From contig JBEKYC010000129.1 of the NCBI GenBank assembly GCA_049511415.1, positions 1-7,385 on the forward strand: a DNA stretch of 7,385 bases, given 5' to 3'. The notes under the pieces are model-generated. The model saw only the letters and a list, made by a program, of their open reading frames with translations, was not told where the DNA came from and searched no databases. Of this stretch, positions 1-5,424 are shown one piece after another. The position numbers and the translations under genes are program-made. Position 1 is the stretch's first letter. Every line of letters begins with the position of its first letter. This DNA comes from Bog-159 sp049511415. Its GTDB lineage: Bacteria; Acidobacteriota; Terriglobia; Bryobacterales; Bryobacteraceae.

Positions 1-51
1 AATCTCGGTAATCTCGTAGTCGGGCAGTCCCAACACCATCTCTGAATGCAT
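1..51 (-). CDS. ISL3 family transposase, N-terminal 17 codons only
   Basis: Only the first 17 codons are in the window and the frame stays open to the edge. The visible protein, MHSEMVLGLPDYEITEI, matches the usual ISL3 transposase opening, in which a short 'LGLPDYEI' type segment precedes the Cys-rich zinc-binding region. The enzyme would catalyse DDE-type transposition of the element. I chose the ATG at 49-51 because a GGGAG Shine-Dalgarno-like stretch lies about 9 bases upstream; the ATG at 37-39 is an alternative. The gene sits directly inside the terminal repeat and reads inward, as expected for this family. Catalytic residues are outside the window, so activity cannot be assessed. Confidence 0.7.
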   Translation of the reverse strand, partial: MHSEMVLGLPDYEITEI

Positions 52-82
52 AAAACATTTCTCCCAAGTTTGTTTTAGCACT

Positions 83-112
83 CAAAGATTCGGGGGGCTG
101 CCCCCATCTTTG
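83..112. repeat. Subterminal hairpin inside the IS end
   Basis: CAAAGAT at 83-89 is the reverse complement of ATCTTTG at 106-112. Between them a GGGGG/CCCCC block folds around a very short CTG centre, with two unpaired bases (TC) on the left arm. The hairpin lies between the terminal repeat and the transposase ribosome binding site. Such structures in IS ends can block read-through transcription or translation from outside promoters; that role is inferred here. There is no T-run on either side that would make it a standard rho-independent terminator. Confidence 0.6.
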
Positions 113-122
113 ATGTAGAGCC
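104..122 (-). repeat. ISL3-type terminal inverted repeat
   Basis: Read on the minus strand from 122 the bases are GGCTCTACATCAAAGATGG. The GGCTCT start is characteristic of ISL3-family ends. The inner part overlaps the right arm of the 83-112 hairpin. The matching repeat at the other end of the element is outside the window, so its exact inner limit is not known. Confidence 0.6.
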
Positions 123-344
123 TGTTTTCATAGAGTTACGGGCTGCGCTGTGACGCGCCATCCGAAATCGACTCCAACGGAACACTCGCACCTCCCTTCC
201 TCTTGCATGCCCACTACGGCGAGACGCACCTGAGATGGAGGACCGGCGCGAGTAAATCGAAAAAGGAGGTTGGCGCGCTGTGTCGAGGCTGCTGGGCATT
301 TCGGGTATTTCGCCGATCCATCAAGCCGACTCACGTCGTTTGCT

Positions 345-364
345 CCGCGGCCCCACCGGGGCGG
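345..364 (-). terminator. GC hairpin downstream of the 379-915 frame, possible weak terminator
   Basis: CCCC (351-354) and GGGG (358-361) form a tight stem around a three-base loop, with further pairing outside a mismatch. It lies 15-35 bases beyond the TAA stop of the minus-strand frame at 379. No T-tract follows, so factor-independent termination is doubtful. Confidence 0.22.
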
Positions 365-378
365 ATCCTCTTGCTCCT

Positions 379-915
379 TTACTTCACGGAAACCCAGATT
401 GCGACGACGGCCAGGATGAGGGAGATAACGGCGAGAGTGAGAGCCTGCAGGTACTGGCTTTCTCTTCGTAGTTTCTCAACCTCCTTCTTCAGTTCGTCGA
501 TAGCGCCTCTGGACGCATTCGTCGGAAATCCTCGCGTGGGCGATGGCGTTACACCGGAACACGGCACACGGCAACTGTGAAGCACCTGAGGGCACGAGTG
601 GTTCAAGTGGGAAGTGCGGCGAGGCCGGGCGCCGGCTGCGTAAGTCACCGTCGAACAGCACCTTCGGGATTTCTGGGACAGTGGCGCGTCAGCGTCCGTC
701 GCAGACGCGTGCGCCGCTCTGAATTCATCCGTCTTCCAAGTCTTAATTAGTGCGCCCTTGAACTCGAAAAGGGTGGCTATCGAGCGTCGGAGGAAGTAAT
801 GCACACGATACCGCTTATCGAGGCAGTCGGGGCGTTTGACCTCTTCGTCGGAGGCAGTAAGGGCGAAAGTCTCTATGCGCAGATCCTCATCGCACCGACA
901 GTTGTGCAATCCCAT
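379..915 (-). pseudogene. Eroded hypothetical protein gene with coiled-coil and membrane-anchor tail
   Basis: The open frame encodes 178 residues in three unlike parts. Residues about 7-70 (LRIETFALTASDEEV, then YRVHYFLRRSIATLFEFKGA) look like a conserved, soluble, mostly helical family of unknown function that I recognise only by its 'YFLRRSIATL.EF' style. Residues about 71-137 are rich in R, S, P and C and look like out-of-frame translation. Residues 138-178 form a charged coiled coil (DELKKEVEKLRRE) followed by a 19-20 residue hydrophobic segment near L157-V177, ending in K; this part has strongly GC-biased third positions and looks truly coded. A TAA lies two codons upstream of the ATG, so the frame has no room to extend. 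My reading is a decayed gene, or two gene remnants joined by chance. A functional fused protein is the less likely alternative. No function is assigned. Confidence 0.42.
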
Positions 916-1540
916 CCATTAGCGGCGAGCGGCCTTGCGCGAATACCTTTTGCAAGGACGCAAATCGTGTGCGCGGGGAGACGCGGGCCATTTCGTTCCA
1001 TTGTCCCGCAAACCGGCCATCGGACGTCGGTTGCCGTTTCAGGGTGCGCGTCCCGCTTACGTCGCCCACCTCATGGCACTACCGTGATCCAGGGCAGACG
1101 GCGACCCGGGTCGCCACGGTCGCGATTGGAAGCAGCTAATCCGGCGGCAGGCTGGGTTTTTCAGCTTCGATCCGACCCGGCACTACTGTATCATCACCGT
1201 TCCGGTACCGTGGCGCGATACGCCAGGTCCAACGTGGCAACTGGTCGCCGCCGTGTTGCGGCATCAGCGGCGAGACCTGGACGAGAGGCCGCCAGCGCCG
1301 CCAGGCCATCAACGGCTTCCGTTTGCGTAGCCAAGCGATGCATGAACGGGACGTTTCCGTTGCGGGCACATCCACGGTAGCGCTTGATGCGTCACAGTGG
1401 CGAAGCGCGCCATTTTTCCGGTATGGCCACCTCCGCGACCAACGCGGTGAGCCCGGCCAGATGACCAAACCACGGAAACAAGAAGCAATATGCGGCAGTC
1501 TAAGCTAAGCAGTGGATCATCCTCCAGAGGAGTGTATCGT
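916..1540. other. Gene-poor stretch, no supported feature
   Basis: I see no coding region with family-like sequence, signal peptide or convincing ribosome binding site on either strand. Open frames exist on both strands, up to 193 codons (799-1380 plus), but their products are rich in R, S, A and P with no recognisable motif, as expected from GC-rich non-coding DNA. No tRNA or rRNA pattern was noticed. The stretch is most simply old, degraded sequence between the 379-915 relic and the lipoprotein gene. Confidence 0.5.
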
Positions 1541-1588
1541 CCGGTGGGGCGGGTTCGCGCAGTCCACCGGCCCGCCTACAGGCGGACT
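1541..1588. repeat. REP-like palindrome cluster
   Basis: Several nested inverted repeats lie together: CCGGTGG (1541-1547) with CCACCGG (1564-1570); CCGCC (1572-1576) with GGCGG (1581-1585) around a TACA loop; and AGTCC (1561-1565) with GGACT (1584-1588). The CCGCCTACAGGCGGACT block resembles the short GC-rich extragenic palindromes that are scattered through many soil bacterial genomes. It lies about 80 bases past the stop of the minus-strand lipoprotein gene, a typical REP position, and could also protect mRNA 3' ends. Confidence 0.4.
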
Positions 1589-1665
1589 CCCTGGCTCCCG
1601 CGACGCTGAATTTTGTGAAGAGACTCGCTACGCGCCGGCCGGCATTTCGAACGGAATCATCGATT

Positions 1666-2244
1666 CTACATTAGGCGTGCCGGCGCTAGTACGGGGACCG
1701 GAGCGCGGAGCAGCGGAGCCTTCGTGATCGCGCCGGTGAACTCTGGATAGAGGCGCCGGAGTTCCTGCGCGGCGCTCTGGAAATCATCGCGGATGGCGAC
1801 GGTCATGGTTTGGCCGGGCACGTTACGCGCAGGCGGCGGCGTGACGGTGATCTCGCCGACGTAGAAAGCAAGCGGGCCTTCGCCCGGATGAAGGCGGACA
1901 TAGGTGATTTTGTCCCAGGCGGTATTGGCGCTGCCCACGGCGGCTTCGAATTCGTCAAGTATGGGGAGATCTGCGGGCTTATTGAGGATGGCGTAAAAGC
2001 GGTGGTTACCGGCCACAGTGATTTCTTGCAGGAGATACTCCGGTGCGGCGCGGTTGGACTGGTGGACGAAGCGGATCGCGGGGTGCGCCGTGGAATCCAC
2101 AGGCATCGAGAGCGAGCCGAAGACGAGAACGTAAGACGCGTGCTTGCGGGCGAAGTGGCGGAGGAGGCCGCGGGTGACGCGATTGGGATGGACGCAGGAG
2201 GCGAGAGCGAGGATACTGATAGCCAGTACGATGCGGGGCTTCAT
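1666..2244 (-). CDS. Small predicted lipoprotein of unknown function
   Basis: The 192-residue product starts MKPRIVLAISILALASC: a short positive n-region, a hydrophobic core and a lipobox L14-A15-S16-C17, so lipidation at Cys17 and membrane anchoring are predicted. After the lipobox the sequence alternates short hydrophobic strands and turns (YVLVFGSLSM near 38-47, FYAILNKP near 84-91, LAFYVGEITV near 125-134), suggesting a beta-rich periplasmic domain. The pattern of 'VFG' then 'FYVGEI' is reminiscent of small beta-sandwich lipoproteins of the DUF2846 kind, but I cannot confirm membership. The ATG at 2244 is chosen because it starts the signal peptide; an upstream in-frame ATG at 2331 would add 29 residues and bury the signal. 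The ribosome site is poor: GTGAGG directly abuts the ATG. A strong palindrome lies 5 bases upstream. Role unknown. Confidence 0.72.
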   Translation of the reverse strand: MKPRIVLAISILALASCVHPNRVTRGLLRHFARKHASYVLVFGSLSMPVDSTAHPAIRFVHQSNRAAPEYLLQEITVAGNHRFYAILNKPADLPILDEFEAAVGSANTAWDKITYVRLHPGEGPLAFYVGEITVTPPPARNVPGQTMTVAIRDDFQSAAQELRRLYPEFTGAITKAPLLRAPVPVLAPARLM

Positions 2245-2249
2245 CCTCA

Positions 2250-2273
2250 CTAACAAATTAGTACTAATGTTAG
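2250..2273. promoter_or_regulatory. Palindromic operator candidate at the lipoprotein gene start
   Basis: ATTAGTACTAAT at 2257-2268 is a perfect 12-base palindrome. It is flanked by CTAAC (2250-2254) and GTTAG (2269-2273), which are also reverse complements, with two extra bases on the left side. The block is AT-rich in GC-rich surroundings and ends 5 bases before the minus-strand ATG at 2244. Its position would let a dimeric repressor block transcription or the ribosome site. It also lies in the divergent region shared with the plus-strand gene at 2355. The cognate regulator is not in the window. Confidence 0.5.
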
Positions 2274-2354
2274 CAGAAAGCAAGTTAGCGATGGACGGCA
2301 CCGAAAAAATCCCAAGAGCGAATGTCAGCACAGCGAGGATGGTAATGGATCGAC

Positions 2355-2762
2355 ATGCTAGTGACCATCAAGGCAATCAACCGGCTCGCCGAACGCGGCC
2401 ATACTGCGCGTCGGGAGAATGCCGGCCAGTATTTTTGTTTCCAGGGCGGCGAGGCCACCGACTGGCTTGACCGGACGGTGCAGGTTTCGAAGGTCAGCAG
2501 CCTGGCGCTGGAGCAGTGGATCGAGGAGTTTGACAGACTGAAGAAACGGAACGCCGAGATCTTCCGGGCGGCGAAGGGGAAGTCCGCAGTTAAGGGCAAG
2601 AGGAGACTCAGAGGTAAGCCTCGCTTCCGTTCCTTGCTTCGGGAGCACTGCTCCGCCAGGGGAGAGCGCCGCCGCGCCGTTCCAAGACGACGAGATTTGA
2701 CTGGCGACCGGGAAGGCCGGAGTGCGAACTGGCCGTTTCGTCGTAAGGTAGGAAGATGTTGA
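2355..2762 (+). CDS. Small conserved hypothetical protein with a probable frameshifted C-terminal extension
   Basis: Residues 1 to about 80 resemble small soluble proteins seen in accessory and plasmid-like regions: an N-terminal helix (AINRLAERGHTARR), an aromatic 'GQYFCFQGGEA.DWLDRTVQV' strand region, then 'SLALEQWIEEFDRLKKRNAEI'. In that style the core is usually a compact 75-95 residue protein, whereas this frame gives 135. The last 55-60 residues are very rich in R and K, without the earlier pattern, and run 7 bases into the cupin gene. After the GAAGGGGAAG run near 2572 the neighbouring frame meets a TAA within a few codons, so a one-base indel there may have removed the natural stop. 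The ATG at 2355 has only weak upstream GGA; the GTG two codons later is an alternative start. Function unknown. The first 80 residues are the reliable part. Confidence 0.55.
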   Translation: MLVTIKAINRLAERGHTARRENAGQYFCFQGGEATDWLDRTVQVSKVSSLALEQWIEEFDRLKKRNAEIFRAAKGKSAVKGKRRLRGKPRFRSLLREHCSARGERRRAVPRRRDLTGDREGRSANWPFRRKVGRC

Positions 2763-3157
2763 AGCGAAGAGTATTGCTAAGCAGCGTTGGTGCCCTTCTG
2801 GGCCAAGCCCTGTTAAGCGGCCAGAAGGCCGGCGGCAGCAAGGTTGTTTTCGAGCACGAAATACCCGACGTGATGTTGAAAGACTGGTCGGTGACGGCAG
2901 TGGAAGTCTCCTACGGGCCGGGCGAAAGCTCGAACGCGCACCGTCACCCAGGCATCACCATTGTCTACGTGCTCGAAGGGGAGATTCGCTCGAAGGTCGG
3001 CGACGGGCCGGAGAAGACGTATGCCGCCGGTGAGATGTTCCTCGAAAGGCCCGGCGAACTACACGCCGTTTCCGGAAACGCCAGCACCATCAAGCCGGCG
3101 AAGTTGCTGGCCTTACTACTTGCAGAGAAGGGCAAGCGGCTCACAACTCCCGCATGA
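2756..3157 (+). CDS. Exported single-domain cupin protein
   Basis: The 133-residue product begins with KRR and a hydrophobic stretch (VLLSSVGALLGQALL), a probable Sec or Tat-like export signal with cleavage near residues 21-23. It then has one cupin barrel: motif 1 is GPGESSNAHRHPG...YVLEG (about 54-75, His62 and His64) and motif 2 is GEMFLERPGELHAVSGN (about 92-108, His103). The usual motif 1 metal-binding Glu position holds Thr68, so the metal site would be three His only or altered. Cupins of this size often bind small ligands or metals in the periplasm, but no substrate can be assigned. The ATG at 2756 is supported by AAGG and AGGA just upstream. The preceding frame overlaps it by 7 bases, so co-translation is possible. 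The convergent small gene at 3240 lies 82 bases away. Confidence 0.85.
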   Translation: MLKRRVLLSSVGALLGQALLSGQKAGGSKVVFEHEIPDVMLKDWSVTAVEVSYGPGESSNAHRHPGITIVYVLEGEIRSKVGDGPEKTYAAGEMFLERPGELHAVSGNASTIKPAKLLALLLAEKGKRLTTPA

Positions 3158-3239
3158 AAGCGTAGCCCACAGCCGCCAGCGCCACCGCCCGGCCGGGGAA
3201 GCTAGTTCTGCTCAGATAAGCTCCGCGATTCCGACCGCG

Positions 3240-3470
3240 CTATTCCCCGATCTTCGCCATCCTCTTATACGCCCGGATCGCGGCATTCTGAAATTCCCAC
3301 GCTTCTTGTCCCGTCGGCGGCTCGCCATTCCATTCCAGTTGCCAGGCGAACCCTCGCAAGAGCGGACGGGCAACCACCGTCACTGCTCGGTTGGCAAATT
3401 CGGGATACTGATGGACGGCCTCCGCCAGCGCCTGGCGGTTTAGTTCCGGGTCGATTTCAATCGAGGCCAT
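3240..3470 (-). CDS. Small hypothetical protein, 76 residues
   Basis: The product is charged, mixed alpha/beta in look and without signal peptide or membrane segment: it starts MASIEIDPELNRQ and contains a helix-like ALAEAVHQYPEFANRA, a strand-like VVARPLLRGFAWQLEWNG and a C-terminal helix QEAWEFQNAAIRAYKRMA. I do not recognise a named family. The regular amphipathic pattern and good composition set it apart from the shadow frames. The ATG at 3470 is my choice. A GTG one codon upstream would have a GGGGG stretch at better spacing, and the same frame stays open to an ATG at 3611, where residues such as HPAWTRLARHGPLLRGYHTV could also be coding. The protein may therefore be longer, or the C-terminal part of a once longer gene. 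It converges on the cupin gene. Confidence 0.5.
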   Translation of the reverse strand: MASIEIDPELNRQALAEAVHQYPEFANRAVTVVARPLLRGFAWQLEWNGEPPTGQEAWEFQNAAIRAYKRMAKIGE

Positions 3471-3826
3471 CACGGTATGATACCCCCGAAGCAGCGGGCC
3501 GTGACGAGCAAGCCGCGTCCATGCGGGGTGTCGAGGTACGAACTCGCGATGGCTGCCAAGGACGACTGGCTGGCACCGAATCCGCCTTCCACTGTGCAAT
3601 AATCCCGGCATGGCAAGTCACGGCCCTGGCCTCTCCCCTAGACCTTTCGTCAGCCCCTAACCCCAACCCGCGCATCGCCGCCGTCCTGCTCAACATCGCC
3701 GGGCGCTCGATGCACGCCTCGCGGCCCGAGCGGCTGTTCGTCCGCGAACTGCCATTTCGAGGGTTTGCCGGTGCCGCCAGTGTGATGCTGAACTGTCGCC
3801 GATCAGTCGAACAAATCGAGTCTGGC
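3471..3826. other. Intergenic stretch with no firm feature
   Basis: Between the small gene at 3240-3470 and the stop of the regulatory-like protein gene at 3827 I find no strong coding signal, RNA gene or clear terminator. Open frames run through on both strands (for example plus from 3521), but the longest overlap the known gene at 3827 as antisense shadows. Part of 3471-3611 may be the upstream portion of the 3240 gene. Confidence 0.4.
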
Positions 3827-5257
3827 TTACTGTGCCGGCGGGAGCGCGGTCTTGTCGGCCACATACAGCACGATGGCGATTCTCTCCGAGTCTTCCAGCC
3901 GATGATACTCCAGTGCGGCACCGCCCTTCCGTCCCGGGGTGCTCCTGAGCGGAATCTCCACGCTGCCCACTTTGAGGTGCACTCGCTCCAGTTCAACGTG
4001 CATCGCATCGCTCCCGGCATTTGGTCCGCTGGCGTAAACTACTTGGCCCCCGGCTTTGGACCCAGCTTTGGCCACCAGCACGCCGCCCACCTGAATATCG
4101 TTGGTAAGCACAAAATCGATCGGTCCGGCGCCTTCAGCCGTCTTGGAACTGAGCTCTTCGACGGAAATCAGGGATACCGGCGTTCCTTCGCGCAAAATCG
4201 GTTTGGACAGCGCCATCGCCACTTTCGGCACATGGGTGGTTATCTTGTGCGACAAGAACTCTTCGAACAGGTTGCTTGCCGCACTCCAGCCGATACCCAA
4301 TAGAACATCATGAAAAAGCCGTAGCCCTGTTCGCGAACTGGCTGGATAATACAAGGTCGAGATCTCGCCGGCCGCGAGACTCCCCAGAACATCGGAATAA
4401 TCGGGTTGCCAGTGCCCGTTATCACCCTTGCGAACGAATGCGGTCGCGATGGCATACAGGGCTCGCGAACGAAAGCTGCCGGTGCCCCTATAAAAGTAGC
4501 GGGGATCCTGATGAAAGACCGTCTGCATGACGACGCTGCCAATGACGACGCCGTTGACGTTATCGGCGTACTGCGCCCCGAAACGCTTCCCATAGCCCTC
4601 CATGCCCTGACCGAACTCGTGGTAACTGTTCCGCGCCTGCTGGATTCCCGCGGTAATCGCGCTGGACAAGATAGTGATCGGATCGACGATGGTTTTCCAG
4701 CCGAGTTGAAGTTTCTGCGCGGCGTTCAGCGGCGCCGCATTCGGGTCATAGGTAACGAAGTAGTTCGGAAAAACGCCCAACAGGCGCTGCTTCTCCTCCG
4801 TTTTCAATTGCTCCACCGCGAGTTCCTTCTGCGATAGACCGACATCCAACTTGGTGGATGCGGAAGCAACCTGTAATACGGCCGAAACCGCCGGTTGATT
4901 CTCGTCTGCACGGACTACAACGCTGGCCGCTGTCCACACCGCAAATCCATCGGCAATGACCGTGATCGTGTAGTTTCCGGGCGCGACCGCAGAAAAGTGG
5001 AAGGATCCGGTTTCGTTCGTCACCGTCGTACGTTTGTCTGTAGAAGGGGTATTCCCGAGTGTGACAAGCGCGCCCACCACGACCGATCCCGTGCTGTCAG
5101 TCGCCACGCCACTGATGGTTCCGGGCGCTTCTGGCCGATTTGCGTCTGAGGACTCGCCCATTTGGGCACCGGCCACTTTAGACGACGGCGACGGAGTGGT
5201 GGTTTGGCTCAAGGCCGTTTCCAGGAGAAGAAAGGCAACGCCGAGCGCTTTCAACAT
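3827..5257 (-). CDS. Exported protein with N-terminal carboxypeptidase-regulatory-like domain
   Basis: The 476-residue product has a signal peptide (MLKALGVAFLLLETALSQ), then a low-complexity linker. Residues about 45-130 form a carboxypeptidase-regulatory-like or CnaB-type beta-sandwich (GTISGVATDSTGSVVVGALVTL, then NETGSFHFSAVAPGNYTITV). A middle region, about 150-340, carries YFVTYDPNAAPLNAAQKLQLGWK and FHQDPRYFYRGTG segments found in acidobacterial proteins of this layout. A C-terminal beta-rich domain, about 351-460, has SVEELSSKTAE and VGGVLVAKAGSKAGGQVV, a form that recurs in other secreted acidobacterial proteins. The ATG at 5257 is chosen over 5329 because GAGGGGA lies 8 bases upstream and the signal peptide starts there. 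The protein is probably periplasmic or outer-membrane associated. The substrate is unknown. It lies 167 bases downstream of the G1 peptidase gene, same strand. Confidence 0.82.
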   Translation of the reverse strand: MLKALGVAFLLLETALSQTTTPSPSSKVAGAQMGESSDANRPEAPGTISGVATDSTGSVVVGALVTLGNTPSTDKRTTVTNETGSFHFSAVAPGNYTITVIADGFAVWTAASVVVRADENQPAVSAVLQVASASTKLDVGLSQKELAVEQLKTEEKQRLLGVFPNYFVTYDPNAAPLNAAQKLQLGWKTIVDPITILSSAITAGIQQARNSYHEFGQGMEGYGKRFGAQYADNVNGVVIGSVVMQTVFHQDPRYFYRGTGSFRSRALYAIATAFVRKGDNGHWQPDYSDVLGSLAAGEISTLYYPASSRTGLRLFHDVLLGIGWSAASNLFEEFLSHKITTHVPKVAMALSKPILREGTPVSLISVEELSSKTAEGAGPIDFVLTNDIQVGGVLVAKAGSKAGGQVVYASGPNAGSDAMHVELERVHLKVGSVEIPLRSTPGRKGGAALEYHRLEDSERIAIVLYVADKTALPPAQ

Positions 5258-5389
5258 GACGCGAGTCCCCTCTCGCCATCTTAGAACATCTGGCTCGGCC
5301 ATCGTGCCAAGTGAAGGGCGAAAGATCACACGTCGAATTAGGTGTTAGAGAACCCATCGGTTCCGGCCAGATGCCCGGATTCGAGGGAG

Positions 5390-5419
5390 AGTATCCACGC
5401 ACTCATTAGGCTCTGACAA
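5390..5419 (-). promoter_or_regulatory. Possible promoter for the regulatory-like protein gene
   Basis: On the minus strand TTGTCA (5414-5419) and GATACT (5390-5395) are separated by 18 bases, giving 5 of 6 and 4 of 6 matches to the -35 and -10 consensus. It sits just after the G1 peptidase stop and about 130 bases before the ATG at 5257, so the downstream gene could be expressed on its own. This is a visual match only, and Acidobacteriota promoters are not well characterised. Confidence 0.25.
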
Positions 5420-5424
5420 CTGCT

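Larger units (their letters stand above)
1..122 (-). mobile_element. ISL3-family insertion sequence, one end (rest lies outside the window)
   Basis: The minus-strand terminal sequence starting at 122 reads GGCTCTACATCAAAGATGG, which has the GGCTCT... form typical of ISL3-family terminal inverted repeats. Just inside it are a hairpin (83-112) and the start of an ISL3-like transposase (51 down to 1). The outer boundary at 122 is placed from the repeat. ISL3 elements usually make 8-bp target duplications, so 123-130 (TGTTTTCA) would be one copy, but the other flank is not visible. The family call rests on both repeat form and protein N-terminus. The completeness of the element cannot be judged here. 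Confidence 0.72.

Noticed and set aside
203..580. Plus-strand open frame of 125 codons
   Set aside because: Antisense to the better supported coiled-coil tail at 382-504, with no motif of its own.
151..691. TGACGCGCCA at 151-160 and its reverse complement at 682-691
   Set aside because: A 10-base inverted match over 500 bases is expected by chance in a window of this size.
799..1380. Plus-strand open frame of 193 codons
   Set aside because: Product rich in R, A, S and P without any domain, start signal or conserved pattern; typical of GC-rich non-coding DNA.
1136..1468. Minus-strand open frame of 110 codons
   Set aside because: High W and R content, no motif; other minus frames in the same place are broken by stops. 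I could not recover a relic.
1810..2253. Plus-strand open frame of 147 codons
   Set aside because: Exact antisense of the lipoprotein gene, whose signal peptide and lipobox are convincing.
3521..4303. Plus-strand open frame of 260 codons
   Set aside because: Its second half is antisense to the regulatory-like protein and its first half shows no family pattern or good start site.
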